A stretch of 64,000 nucleotides of DNA. Origin: Paramyrothecium sp. XJ0827. Lineage: Eukaryota; Ascomycota; Sordariomycetes; Hypocreales; Stachybotryaceae. A program made the position numbers and the translations under genes. The DNA is taken from contig JAJFPB010000001.1 in assembly GCA_020881915.1 (NCBI GenBank), positions 3,472,001 through 3,536,000 of the forward strand. Reading direction: 5' to 3'. Below the pieces are notes generated by a model that worked only from the letters and a program-made list of their open reading frames with translations, was not told the origin of the DNA and did not search any database. Positions 12,267-24,970 of the stretch are shown piece after piece; within the stretch, counting starts at the first letter, position 1; the number at the start of each line of letters is the position of its first letter.

Positions 12267-12863
12267 CTAACGACGGTAGTATTCCTGCATACGCCGTCGG
12301 TCATGAACAACGATATGCTCGTGCTCATCTTCCGTAATCATCTTCCTCTGCGGCGGAGGGGGCTCAATGTACCGCCTGGGGCCCTCGACGTAGCGATAAG
12401 TGTCATACTTTGGCTCAACAGGAACCGGAACGGGGACGGGGACAATGCGCTCCCGCTCGATGTAGATCTCCTTCTCGTGTGTGCTGTGACTCCTACTGCG
12501 CGAGCGCCTCTTGGGAGAACGCTTGCGCCGCGAGGGCTCGACATCGACGGCAATGACCTCAATGGAGGGCTCCGGCGGTGGAAGAGCGAGGACCGGCGGC
12601 GGCGGCGGAGGAGGAGTAGGCATGACTGGCGGGGGAGGAGGTGGAAGAGGCTCAACGATGACCGGCGGAGGCGGCGGCGGCTCCTCGAAAACAGGAGGCG
12701 GTGAAGGAGGCATAAAGCGGGTGACACGGCGGTGGACGTACTCTACATCCGGAGGAGGATGCCCGAGATAGAGGCGCTTCTTGCGATACTCCTTGGTCGC
12801 TTTACGCGAGGGAGGCGGATCAGCCGGAGGCCAGGGAATACGGAAATAGAGAGACGAACCCAT
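12267..12863 (-). CDS. Proline-rich protein with basic RS segment, unknown function
   Basis: One uninterrupted frame of 198 codons. Residues about 50-100 are dominated by polyproline runs separated by short hydrophobic pieces (VIVEPLPPP, VLALPPPEP). Then comes a basic SRRKRSPKRRSRSRSHS patch, a VPVPVPV repeat, and a charged tail ending RRRMQEYYRR. Similar Pro/Arg/Tyr-rich proteins occur in Sordariomycetes, but I do not recognise a named family. The polyproline runs could bind SH3 or WW domains, and the RS patch could be phosphorylated; both are guesses. The long frame could partly reflect the low stop-codon density of GC-rich repeats, but the ordered ends and the strand-specific amino-acid pattern favour a real gene. 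Confidence 0.65.
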   Translation of the reverse strand: MGSSLYFRIPWPPADPPPSRKATKEYRKKRLYLGHPPPDVEYVHRRVTRFMPPSPPPVFEEPPPPPPVIVEPLPPPPPPVMPTPPPPPPPVLALPPPEPSIEVIAVDVEPSRRKRSPKRRSRSRSHSTHEKEIYIERERIVPVPVPVPVEPKYDTYRYVEGPRRYIEPPPPQRKMITEDEHEHIVVHDRRRMQEYYRR

Positions 12864-15800
12864 GATGAGAAGACAAACGATATCAGTTAATTGAAGCGGT
12901 TGCAGCAGATTCTGCTATGCGCACAATGAGTCGAGATACGGTAACTGTGGCACTTCGAGGGCCGTTGATGGTATAAGTAACGAGGATGGTCCCGTGTACA
13001 GGCAGGTCACTTCGGAGGGTCGCGCGCTTGGTAGCGACGGACAAAATGTCGCAGCACGAGGAACTTTAGGCAGAAGGGTTGAAGCCTAAAATTGCAAGCA
13101 GAAGGCTAGAGATGAAAAGCAGAACCTCGTGATGGTATTCTAGCGATGGGCATACTCTGGCAGAAAAGGGCAAAGCTGAGTAGGCGCAGGCAACACCCAT
13201 ATACCGCTGGGCGCAATCATGCGAACCAAGCCACGGCAGACGCCCGATGACGTTCGCTTCGTCCCCGGCCTGCACGTCACGCTAGAATCAGGATTTCTGG
13301 GCCCTTGGAGAAGCTCATTGGGCGGCGGTGGGCCTGGTCCATGTGACCCCTGGTCCTGGTTCTCCGATGACTCCCAGCGCTGGGGCCACATGGGCTCTTG
13401 TAGTTGAAGGACGTGAGAGCCTGACTTGTCTAGTTGTCTTACTTCTGTCGAGTAGTTGATGGAGGAACGATGCTGTAAAGAATTTGAAACTGCCAATAAA
13501 GGGTTTACTAGGTGATGGCTTTTATCATCCACCTTTTACCTCTATATTGTTTCTAAAACGAGAGGAGAAAAGTATCCCTAAAACATTCGCCCCAAGCTGT
13601 GACTTCTAAATGCTTTTCTAAGTGTACTAGACGCCCTCAGACCGCTACTATTTTCCTTGAGTAGAAAGCTTTGCCGGCATCTGCTTTTTCGGGAACCCGT
13701 TGCTTGCGTCTTGGGGTGAGCAGGGCTGAGCCTGGCCGAGATGGGCTCAGCAAGACGAGGCTGTTTAGTCGGCAAAATCGGTCAATAGCGGGGCTGTTGA
13801 GCCGTAATATGCCCAACATCGACGGGGAACCCCGGAGTTGGACAGATATCATCTATGGGGGGTCTCTGACATGGGCTAGGTCGAGACTTGGGCGCGGCGA
13901 ATGGAGCTCGCAAATCGCTCAATGGGTCTAGAACTGCACTTTATGTCGACTCGATATTATTCGGTGGCTGGTTGCTGATGCGAGGCATGGGGCCAAATCT
14001 CGGGAACCGCCTACTGCTGAGCTAGTCTTGCCTGGTGAAATGAGCAAAGGAAATACTGTCATTGTGCCAAGAACCTTTGTAGAAAGAATGACGGCCCCGA
14101 AGGCCAGATCGGTGAGACCCGCCGACCTAATTTGAGCCTACGTATACCTACTTATAAAAAGCCTCCGGCTCCGTGCAGCCTTAGGAATGCCGGCGATCCA
14201 ATCGCCCGGGACGCGGAGCTTGCTGTGGGGTCAGGCCGAGCCGGTTTCACGGCATTCCCCCCGTACTGTCCCTCGCCCAGCACGCGCACATCAGAGAGGC
14301 GAAGGCACGCCGAAGTCCGGAGCGCCCGTCCCATCTGTAGAATCTAGCGAACCTCTCCTTTGCCCAGTTCTACCGATTATTTGTCGCATCTGTCGCATCT
14401 ACCCGTGCCATGTTCTATAATTACACCCGAGCGCAGAGACGGGGCCAAGCAGAGCCCGCGGGGTAGGCAACATGAAACCAACACGAGACCATCGCCAAGC
14501 AACGCTGCTCTCGGATTGAGATGGATCGAAGTCCCTATTTGTTTCAGCGTCCGTTTTGCCCGCCTGCGTGGTTCAACTCCCGGTCTGGAAGCCCATCTGT
14601 GGGGTATTTGCGATTTGTGGCACGGAAGAAAAGGAAGCGGGAAGCCTGGCTTGAGGGTCAGGGAAGATGCTGAAAATAGGACGGTGCGTAAACATCTTTG
14701 AGACGGTGGTCTTGTGATGCATTGCCTCGTTGACTCTGCCCGCGGCGTCCAAACTACTCGATTGGGAGCAACGCGCGGAATGGCCCTCAGCCCATAAGGT
14801 GCGCACGCGCCTTCGGCCTTCGTGTAGGAAACGGTTCATGCGCTGAGCCGGTGGGAAACACACCGCCACAAGCATCACTTGCATTCTCGTGCGACCGTGC
14901 CATGCGCACGCCATGCTCTGCGAAGCACTCTATGGCCTACAAGGATCCTCTAGTCAATCTGACATTGATCGTTATCGATACAGCACTCGGGTATCAAGCG
15001 GACGGTCGCAATCTACAGGGAAAAACATGGGCAAGCCAAGGATCTCGTTGTAGGGAGGAGACACTGGAAGGGGTACCTCTTCATCCGACCGAAACCTTGG
15101 CTCCCGTTGGTGTTGCGGGACACTTCTCTTCCCTTCTCCGATAAACAAAACCCCTTAGGGCAGCTCTTGTCGTGCGACATCTGGGGTATCAGGATTGAGC
15201 AAGACCGATTGGCTGGCACAAACCACCCACAGCTCGGCGCCTAACCACGGCACCTGACCGGCCCAAAGGCCAGGAGGGTTTGCAAAACTTGGATTCTGGG
15301 AGATTGCGATGTTCTGTCAGTTGCGATGTTGGCACCCAGGCCGCTCCGGTGTTGTGGGAATGGGCTTTGTGTGGACTGGGTAAGATGACGGAGGCCGATC
15401 ATCTGCAACGACATGACCACATAATTAATTATTGGGCCCCGAAATCTAGGGGACCACGCCTCTCAGAAGCAGTGAACCGCCTGGCCGGACTAAGCGCTCC
15501 AGGTGCGAGGGTGTGACAAATTCGAGCCTAGTGCTGCACTACTCCATTGTCTGATCTTCAATCAAGGCTCGTGGTTGCGACGACAAGCCCTGCCCAGAAC
15601 ATCGACCGCAATAGCAGCATGGCCTCGCTCCCGGATGGGCGAGCTAAGCAACCATGGCTGCCTTTCGCACCCTTTGGCAGCGAAAGTTTGTGAATGTCCA
15701 ATTGCGCCAACTAGAGATTCACAGCGGAAGAATCATTGCAAGCAAGGAAAGCGACTGTACGGCTCTGACGGCTGAACTGAGGATTGCTTCTGCAAGCTAG

Positions 15801-17896
15801 ACCAGATGGCCAAGCCACTAGGTTAACAACCGCCCGATGCATCCATCATTCAGGGGTCCTGTAGAGGCACGTCCAATTGAAAGGTCTTGGCCCCTGGCCA
15901 AATGAGGAGGAGAGAAAAACTCGATCAGCAAGATGCCGGTACGAGATAGTGCAAAAAGAGGGAGGCAGAGCTGGCAGGATTTTGCTGGCCGCAGAAGAAA
16001 ACTTGCGACCAAGTAGACTGGCCACCAAGGTTCCCTCGTGTATTGAATCTGATGTGCTCCCTTCACAACACCAGCTTTCACATCCACATTTGCCAACAGT
16101 GACGGTGTCTGAGCGGGAGCGAAGATCGGAATCCTATTCTCCCATCACGAAAACTCTCAAACGAGAAGTCATGGGGTTAATGTCCACTCAAGGCATGGCG
16201 CAACCACACAGCAGCATATCAAACATGCCTATCCGTGGATCATCCAACTTAGTTGGTCCATTGTAATAAAACTTCAAATCAGAATGCTCGCGACGCCACA
16301 GACTACTGCCGCACCGACAACCACTGGGGCCGGACCACATGTTTGCCGACATGGCCCAACTGTGATGAACAATGTCACGTCTACGAATAGGGGCTTTAGC
16401 TCCGTCACTCGCTGGTCACACCGCTCCCAAAACGTGCAGGCTGTGCGGGAACCGAAAGGGTGTCCTGGCCCCCATTTCCCCTCCAGAGGGGCATGATTGG
16501 TGGGCCTCGGGCCATAGGTGGGAGGAGTGAGAGTACCTGAAAGCTCACGAGCAACCTTTTAGTTTCCCGACCGGTCATTGCTCGAACAGAACCAAAGAAC
16601 ATCAATCAGGTTTTGTGTCTCGAAACGGCTTCCGGGAAGAGGTTAGCGGAAAGGCCTCTGCAACATGGTAAAGCTCACGACTAAAATAGAGGGCCAGGTC
16701 CCGAGGGTTTAGTTGAGGCTTTGACACCCGTCCTTGACAGATGGACACATTCGATTGAATGATATACTCCTGTTGAAGGCTTGGCACGTGAATCAAATAG
16801 GGGACAATCAGCTGAGAAACCTTTAGCAAGAGCCGGGAAGTCCATCGAAATCGGCTATTATGGTGCATCCTTCGGAACTTTCTGATCCACAATCATGGGA
16901 GCGAGGGCTTAAGAGTACCGCACGGGCTTAATAGCTTGCAGGAGATGGCATGCAGTGGTCACAATACGGTAGCTGCCCATCTCCCGGAGGGTTGCAGCAC
17001 GGCAAGTAGTGCAAGGGCTATAAATGCCCCCTCCTATGATCGCAAAGCTGCATCATGTGGGCGGGGTGGTTGATGAGTGAGGTCCCTGACGTGTTTCTGT
17101 GGTGTATGCGCGCGCTATGCCGAAACTCGAACAAGCAGATGCGATGGATACTGTGCCGTACGTGGTGCTGTTTGTTGGTATTGTTGTTGTTGTTGTTGCT
17201 GCGTCACCAACATGCTGCCGAGCCTTTGGTGTATCGAAGTGCTGGCAAGCCACAATTGGCACATCATGTCGAGGTTTGGGTGTCAACCCCGTCTCCTTGA
17301 TTTGCGCATGACAGGAGTCTCGACTGAGAAAGCTTCGTGATTCCACCGGCCTCGACTCCCGGACGAGTCAGCCGTCGACCGGCTACAACAGCGTGCATTC
17401 TCCAAAGGGTCTAGTTGAGCCTGTTCCTGCAGGAAGACAGGCTCTCGATGTTTGGCCAGGCCACCCTCTTTTGTCCACGGGCATTTGGTGGGGACTGGAA
17501 TGCAGCTTCTTGATGGTCATGATCTTGGTCAGTGCGCCATCTAGTTGGGCATGGCTTTTTCGACCCCTGTCCCCTGGTGGCACCCCTGACCATGGGCAAT
17601 TTAACTAAAGGCCGCCTGCAGGCTGGGCTGGGACGTGCCATCTCTGACAGATGCGTTTGCATCCCTTGCTGCCAGACTCCAAGCAGAGCACAAGTGAGTG
17701 CGAATTTGTGGATGAAGACGACCTCTCCCCCATGGAGGAATGTGGCATGACGCGTGAGAGAAGGCTGCAGTGAATGAGGGACCAAAGTAAGGCTGAATAT
17801 GAATAGGCTTTGGGAGGTGGAAATTTGATTCGTGTCTTGACACGGGTGGAAGTGAGACGGAGCGCGGGAGCCAAGCTGCCCTGTTAGGCCCTCTTG

Positions 17897-18985
17897 AAGT
17901 ACAAGTACAAGTACAATGTATGGCAAGGTACCTACCTACCTTCCACCAAGGCGAGGTACAGCACCCAAGGTACCTTAGGTTGGCATCTCTGAGGTAAGGG
18001 GTAAGACATTTGCACTCCAAATACGAACCTCATAAGTTATCCCCTGTCATCATTGGTCGCTTGTAGACGCGCGCGTGAACTCGAGGGGAGTCTTGGTAGA
18101 ACCAAGTTTTCTTTGTTGCTTTGAGCCGACGAATGGATGCCAACCTGATACACATTGTTTTGATGCGCGCCTGCCTGCGTGCCTACCTAATAATGATTTT
18201 GGGCTCTTTTGGTCTGGGGCAATCAAGTCTATCTGGGTTCTGGGCCTCGTTCTCTCAGCAAACATACCTTACCTAGGAAGTAGAAGTACAGTACCTATAC
18301 CTAGTGTTATCAGAGCCGGCCATGCCATTCCGCATGTAGCAGAGGTTGATCTCGTTTGGTGCTTCCGTACTTGCCTTGAGGCAACGGAAAAGGCAAGGTG
18401 AAGAAGTGCTACCTTATCTTACCGTAGGTACGGATACCTGCTGGTCTGTGGAGACGGTGGATACTCCGAAGGCACAACATATCGTGCGCTGCGCGTTGTT
18501 TGTTCCCACTCGCAAAGCCTCGTGGAGCTTCACGATGGAGATGACGTCCCAGAACTTGACTGCCAAGTCATCGTTCCATGAATATAGTTCGATCCAGCCG
18601 TCATGGACTCGATGTCCTGGGCAAGTACGCTGCGACTTGCTTTTGCTTCGGAGCACTGTGCTGTGTTGTGCTGCGCGGCGCCGCACGTGGAGGCAAAGTA
18701 ACATTAAACAATGAAAGTCACCTTGAGAGGCCTTATTTCATTGTTGGACTTGGTCGCCGTTGAACGTTGGCGCTAGTTGATTACTGCAAAACTAGATGGG
18801 GGCTAGAGACACGACCTTACTCATTCCCCCGGCGCTCACCTCGTGGTAGCTTCCAATCGATCTCCCGTCGACAAGCCAAGTGGCCCGCTCCTCCCTTAAG
18901 GCAAATACTAGTGAATCAATCTCTGTACAAGAAGAGAAAGGTACGGCAAGGTAAGGTCGGTACTGTAAGGTACGGTGCGGTAGAG
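17897..18985. repeat. Scattered GTAC/AGGTA-type short repeats
   Basis: Short direct units such as AAGTAC (tandem near 17900), TACCTACC, AAGGTACC, GTAAGGTACGG and ACGGCAAGGTAAGG recur far more than expected by chance by eye. They cluster at 17900-18000, 18270-18300, 18410-18440 and 18930-18985. Similar motifs recur near 32990-33050, 54300 and 60870-60910. They look like dispersed simple-sequence motifs rather than a transposon. Confidence 0.5.
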
Positions 18986-19491
18986 CATGCTTTATTAAAT
19001 GAACAAGAAAATTTCTTTGACAACCTTTCTCTTCTTCCTTTCGGTATCAGGCACTTCTTTTACCTTCGCGCCACTCTTTTCTCCAGTCGTCTTGGTTTTG
19101 TGCTTGCAGAATGTCCCTGGCTGGAATGCGCACTTGAACCCCCGGCACATTGGCTGCGACAGGTACCTTAATTGGGTGCATGTAGCTCCGAGGCTGCCGA
19201 CCACGAGGAGACGCAGAGAAAGGGGCAGAGCAAGGTCTCAAGCAGCCGTAACAGGAAAGCCGCCCACCCTTTTCCTATCTCACTGCTTCCCATCTGCATG
19301 GGGATTGAAGAGTAGAAGGGGGGCTTGGAGGGTCACCAGGATCCAGGGTTACCCCAATTTTTCGATTCCAGACAAGGATACGACCGACATCTACAGAATC
19401 CCAGCCATAGCGTCCGTTCGAAACGAAGTGATACACCGAAATACAGCGAGGTCCGAAAGACTCTACAAGAGAAAAACAAAACAAAGCAAAG

Positions 19492-19531
19492 CAAAGCAAA
19501 GCAAAGCAAAGCAAAGCAAAGCAAAGCAAAG
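19492..19531. repeat. CAAAG pentanucleotide microsatellite
   Basis: About eight perfect tandem copies of CAAAG lie some 270 bp upstream of the BEM3-like start codon, in its presumed promoter or leader. Confidence 0.9.
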
Positions 19532-19799
19532 GGCACGCGCAAAGACTTGAGGAATAGGGGGGGAAAGACGCCTGACCCGAATCGAACAAAGCAGACCTTA
19601 CCACAAACGCCACAAGGAGAAGGCCGCTGGTGGTGCAGGAAAACACAACTGCACCCATAGACCCTTACATACGTGCTACGTGGATCAGGGTGAACCAGGC
19701 ACATCTCGAAACCTCGCCAGCAGAGTAGCCCTCCCCTTGTATGAGCGCGCCGCACGCATCCAACCAAATTGGGCCGAGGCATTCGTCGCATAGCAGACC

Positions 19800-22700
19800 A
19801 TGTCGCAGCTTGCTCTCCGGCGGTCCCAGGCCCAGCGCTCGTCAGACGCACCAGCAACAGCAGCGCCGGCCACGGCACCACTGCTACCCACACCATCAGA
19901 CGAAGACCCGGCGCCCGTTGAGCGCTCCGTTCACCTACCCCGTTCGCTCTCCCTACCCTCTGCCTCCCCAGGACTCAGGTAAGCCCTCTCTGCGACTTTC
20001 CCTCTTTCTCTCCTCACTGCTACACACACCCCGGACGGGACATTCTTGGCAAAGGGCCGCCTACCCCCCCAATCGCTGTCGCCAAAGTACCGTTGTACCC
20101 TTTCCTCCCGCTCTGTACCTCTCTTAGACTCCCTGTACCTTCGCATTCATTTTCTTTACTGCGGTACCTGCTGTGTCTTTCCATACACACCAGCCTCGTG
20201 GTCCATTTTCCTTTCAAGCGATCACCTTCTCTGCACCTCTTGCACTCTTTCTCCCTCTGCACCGTTAGCTCCATCTTTGGCCCTTATTGTACCGGCGGCT
20301 CTTCTGTCGTTCTTTGGAGGTTTCGTCTTTTTGCTTCTTGTTCATTTCGCTGTTTCTATTTCATTATTGGTATTCCATGCTCCACATCCTCCTTCCACTG
20401 CTCTTCTACGGTGCCCTGTGTGGTGATGCCGATTTCCCCTTGCGTCTGGCTCGTACAGTAGAACACCATCGCAAGACTCTCGTCTTCCACCTCACTGCGG
20501 CCTGCCGTGTAACAGCAAGCCTTTCTGATTGCTGTTCTCACTGACGCATTTGCCAACCGCTTAGGTCTCCACGGCCGCTTATACCCAGTCCGCTGTCGGC
20601 CACGAGCACACTCATATCCGAAGCAGACACGCCAAGTCCACGACAAGCCGCCTTCTTCTACGAGCACTTACGACTGGCAACTGCAAATCAGCAGCCCAGT
20701 GACCAAACCACAAACGCAGTCGCCAACGAAAACCTGACATTCTACCGCGATTCCTCCAATTGCTCCACCCCTGAACCAGAGGCCGAGAGGTTCGTCCTTC
20801 AATCCCTACCTAATTCGTTTCCGGCTACGTACCCTGCGAGCCCTCACCTCTGGTCAGCGTTGTTCTTTCTAACATGGTTGATTACTTAGGTTTGAGGAAC
20901 CGACACGGCCGAATGACGTCCGAAGCAGCCCGCGCTCAGTAACCTCCCGGCCGTTCCAGGGCTCCGAATACTCTCCTGGATCGACAATGGGTGGCCACAA
21001 GGGAGCCGTCAAAGACGACTTCAATGAGGGGGTTTCTAGGAAATCTTCCATTAATTCGGCCATCTCCGCCTTGTCCAGATCCGAGGGCAGCTCTCAGGAA
21101 GTTCCGCTCGACATTGAGAACCTCATCCAGACCGCTGGAAGCCCCGAAGCCGTGATTCGACATCTTCTCAAGGAAAAACATTCGCAATCTCAGCAAAATA
21201 GTCAACTATGGCGCCTTGTAGACAAGCAAAGGGCCATGATACTTGGCCTCAACAAGGACCTAGAGCGGTCGCTAAGAGACAAAGAAAAATACAGAACGAA
21301 ACTGAAAGAGATGATGGCCGATCCGGCTGTCTCCAAGGCCGCCGGTGCTCGACATGCTAGAAAAGCTAGCCACGATACTGGTGTTGGCTCAGCTGCGCGA
21401 GGCGAAAAGTCCCGAGGGCACGTTGCCGTTTTGCCAGACTCTCCTACCATTGATTCTGGCAGCCAACCTGCGTCACCCATTGACGTGACTTTGGCCCCTT
21501 ACCCGATCACTCCACCTGCAGATCAACCACAGGGCCCTCCTTCGGCTGTCGATGAGCTTCTGAACCCTAATCACTCCATGCCCAAGCCTCAAGAACACGC
21601 TTTTGATAGTTACGACCACGAAGCGGATGACAAAGCTGCGGATATCGCTCGGAAGGAGCATGCGGATGGGCAATTGAAGGAAATTCCTTACAACCTTTCT
21701 CTACCACCCTCCCGCGCCTTGCCGAGTGACCCGCCAAAAGTACCGCCACCGAGATTGCCTAGACTTGCCATCGTCGAAGCGACACCTCAACCAGACGAAG
21801 GACTTGCAAAGTTCCCCGTGCCTCCGCCTCGCAAGGCACCACCGGCCCCACTGCAGCTCAACAAGATTGCCAACGCGATTTCCACACCCTCTCCAGATGA
21901 CGAGGAAACAGATTCGGACTTGGATCACATACTGGAGGTCGGCAAGCCCGACGAGACAAGGGGCCGTCGCAGGACCCGGGAGGAAGACGACCGCGAGCGC
22001 GAAATACTGGTCATCAAGGAAGCCGAAGCCCGTAGCGCTTCCAAGAAAAGCAAGTCAAGTAACGCCGCCTCCCCAGCCGAGGGTGCACACCCGAAGAATT
22101 TATCTCCAATCTCGCAGGAGGGTGGTACGGCATCGTTGGCTGCTGTGCTCAACGGCGACGCAACCACGGAGCTGGTTCTGCCTCCACTACGGAGCCCAGG
22201 GCTGCCGGCCAGCCCCCGCTCGTTTGCCTTCAACAAGTCTCCAGCCAACGGTTCTGCCGCGTATTCTCCACGGTCGTCATCCTTCCAAGCTGCTCCCTTG
22301 TCACCACGACCTCCACGCCAACCCATCCCGCTCCCCCCAAACACACCTTTGGCGGCGCCCATTGTCCCACGTCCCGCAGAAACACCTAATCATTCTCGGA
22401 AGCCAAGTCAACCAAAGGAGCGCGATGTAGTCGCTCATCAACAAGGCCCAGCTGCGCCCAGGGTAGAGGTACCAGAAAGGGTTCATATTTACAAAGGATT
22501 TGTAACGGAGGAGTATCCCGACCTTCTGCTACCACCAAATGTATTGCCGTCCATCGCGATCAAGGTGGCTTCGTCACGTATGAAGCCATCTCGAGCGAGC
22601 TTGCTGTCTCTCACCCAGCTAGAGGAGGACCCCGTTTTTACCCTGGCTATCCTCTCTCGTGTTGATGGTGGTGAGCTCTGGCGTGTTGAAAAGGACTCCG

Positions 22701-24970
22701 CATCTCTAGCTAAGCTGGACCAACGTCTGAAGCAATGCCCCGCCTTTACGGCCAGAACGCCGGATCGGTCATTGTTCAGTGGTCATGCCCCTGCCAAGTT
22801 GGATGCAAGACGTAAAATGCTGGAGGCTTATATGGATGAGCTTCTTAACACCCCTCTGGATACTGCAACCGCGGTGGAACTCTGCAAGTATCTCTCGACT
22901 CATACTTTGCCCCCCAACGCCCACGAGGAAGGTTCGATGAGTGCTATTACCCCAGAAGGGAGTGTTCACAAACTGGGTCCTGACGGACGACCTCTGAGGA
23001 GTGGTTACCTCACCAAGAGAGGAAAAAACTTTGGGGGCTGGAAAGCAAGATTCTTTGTTCTTGATGGGCCAAGCCTCAAGTACTATGAAACTCCAGGCGG
23101 TGCTCACCTTGGCACGATCAAGCTGCAAGGAGCACAAATTGGCAAGCAGTCGCACAGCAATGATGCTCAATCACCCGCTGGGGCTACTGCTGCTGAGGAG
23201 ATGGATAATCAGTACCGACACGCGTTCTTGATCTTGGAGCCGAAGAAGAAGGACTCCACCAGCCACGTTAAGCACGTCCTTTGTGCCGAAAGTGACAAGG
23301 AGCGCGATCTCTGGGTCGATGCTCTTCTGCAGTGGATCGACTTCCGCGACTCTACTGATCCAGAACCGCACAGTCAACCCTCCAGCACTCATGATCGACG
23401 TCCTTCTGCATCAAACGAACACGCATCCGGAGCCAAGATAACCAAGAAAAATGGTCAAGCTAGATCGCATCACCAACCTTCAGAGTCAGATACGCTAATT
23501 GGTGTCAAATACGACTCTACCTTGGCAGGAGACGCACCACATGTGACAAGTGCACGACCCAAGACATCGGCCGGCGTTCCTGACCACACGAGCAGTCATG
23601 CTCCCGCTGAATCGATGAATTCCCAGTATGGCAAAGTGATTTCAGGGCCGAAGGATGCCCACGTCATCTCAGACTCGTCCAGCTGGGGTAACAGAACTGG
23701 CCTAGGCGTCCCAACTAGCGAGGAGAAGAAGCAACGCAAGCGAAGTTTCTTTGGATTCGGGCCCAAGACACGTTCCTCATCTGACGGACAAGATTCTGTG
23801 TTTGGTGTGAGCGAGAATGCGTTCGGATCCACGCCACCGCCAAACTCGTATCATGGTCCCGTGAGACAAGTCTTCGGCGCGCCGCTCGCCGAGGCTGTGC
23901 GCTACAACGGACCTACAGATGTGCGCGTACCTCTCCCGTCTGTCGTGTATCGATGCATTCAGTACCTGGATTACAAAAACGCAATCCTCGAAGAGGGAAT
24001 CTTCCGTCTAAGTGGCTCCAACTTGGTAATCAAAGCCCTGCGGGAACGATTCAACGTCGAAGGCGATGTCAATCTGGTCACTGATGAAGAGTACTATGAC
24101 ATACATGCTGTCGCTTCATTGTTGAAGCTATACCTGCGCGAGCTCCCAACAACGATCCTCACCCGGGACCTGCACCTTGATTTCCTGGCTACTACCGAGA
24201 TCACGAACCGACAAGAGAAGCTGGCCGCATTGAATGCACTTGCGCAAAGACTGCCCCTCTCGAACGCGACGCTTCTCAAGTACTTGATTGCCTTCTTGAT
24301 CAAGATAATCAACAATGCAGACATGAATAAGATGACAGTTCGCAACGTTGGGATTGTCTTTTCCCCGACGCTCAACATTCCTGCACCGGTCTTCGCCTTG
24401 TTCCTCCAGAACTACGAAGCTATTTTCGGGATTGAGCCGGAAGAGTACGAGCTACCGTCTCCAGTGTCTGAGTCTGAGGACCATGCGCCACATCATTTCG
24501 AGCCGCCTCACCACCGCCCGTCGACGTCGTCAGGTAGCGCGTCGCCTCATCGACAACAGCGGCCGGAATTGAAGCCAACGCAGCAAAGGACAACGCCGAC
24601 GCCGCCGCTATTAATGACCTTGAACGGTGCTAGGGGCTCACCGACACCGCCGCTTGGGGCTTCCCGTCAGCTGCATGAGCCGCCACATCACGGCCAGCAT
24701 AGCGGCTCGGCGCCCGCTTCTAGACCAGCTTATGAAAATACTTATCGTTTGTCCATGAGCCATGACAATCACGGTCCTCACGGCCAGAGCCGGGCTCAGC
24801 CTACTCACGAACGACACGCATATCAGCAACAGGGCGAGGACCATGGCAATGGCCTCGCAGCATACGACCAACCGAATCGTCGGCGCGAGAGCGCCATCTA
24901 CATGGGTAACATGACGTACTTGAACCACCAAGGGTCGAAGAGTCGCCTACGAGAGGAGACGCGATTTTAG
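19800..24970 (+). CDS. bem3: BEM3-like Rho GTPase-activating protein (PX, PH, RhoGAP)
   Basis: Three exons (19800-19978, 20565-20789, 20890-24970) give about 1494 residues. The order is a disordered N-terminus, a short coiled coil (about residues 225-270), a long Pro/Ser-rich linker, a PX-like domain (about 660-810), a PH domain (about 835-955, starting LRSGYLTKRGKNFGGWKARFFVLD) and a RhoGAP domain (about 1128-1315). The arginine finger (GIFRLSG) and the conserved Asn of NVGIVFSPTL are both present, so GAP activity should be intact. This is the layout of yeast Bem3, a GAP for Cdc42 that PX and PH bring to membranes at sites of polar growth; the yeast protein is about 1130 residues. A role in hyphal polarity is inferred. 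Intron 1 is unusually long at 586 nt and pyrimidine-rich. The N-terminal start is less certain than the rest, because exons 1 and 2 encode unconserved sequence; ATG 20987 is the conservative alternative. Confidence 0.9.

Larger units (their letters stand above)
12864..19799. other. 6.9 kb tract with no recognisable gene
   Basis: Between the start of the proline-rich gene and the start of the BEM3-like gene I found no frame with family features on either strand. The longest frames (for example 17411-17926 minus and 15877-16266 plus) look random in composition. The tract holds clusters of GGTACC/AGGTA motifs near 17900-18000, 18270-18440 and 18930-18985, and a CAAAG pentanucleotide repeat at 19492-19531. 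It may contain long promoters, untranslated leaders or non-coding RNAs, but none can be shown from sequence. Confidence 0.6.

Noticed and set aside
14570..14580. GGTTCAACTCC, similar to a tRNA B box
   Set aside because: The flanking bases do not pair into a T stem and no A box or acceptor stem is found upstream.
17411..17926. 171-codon minus-strand frame in the gene-free tract
   Set aside because: No family feature, no credible splice partner, random-looking composition.
19492..19531. CAAAG array as a CRISPR-like repeat
   Set aside because: No spacers; a simple microsatellite in a eukaryotic genome.
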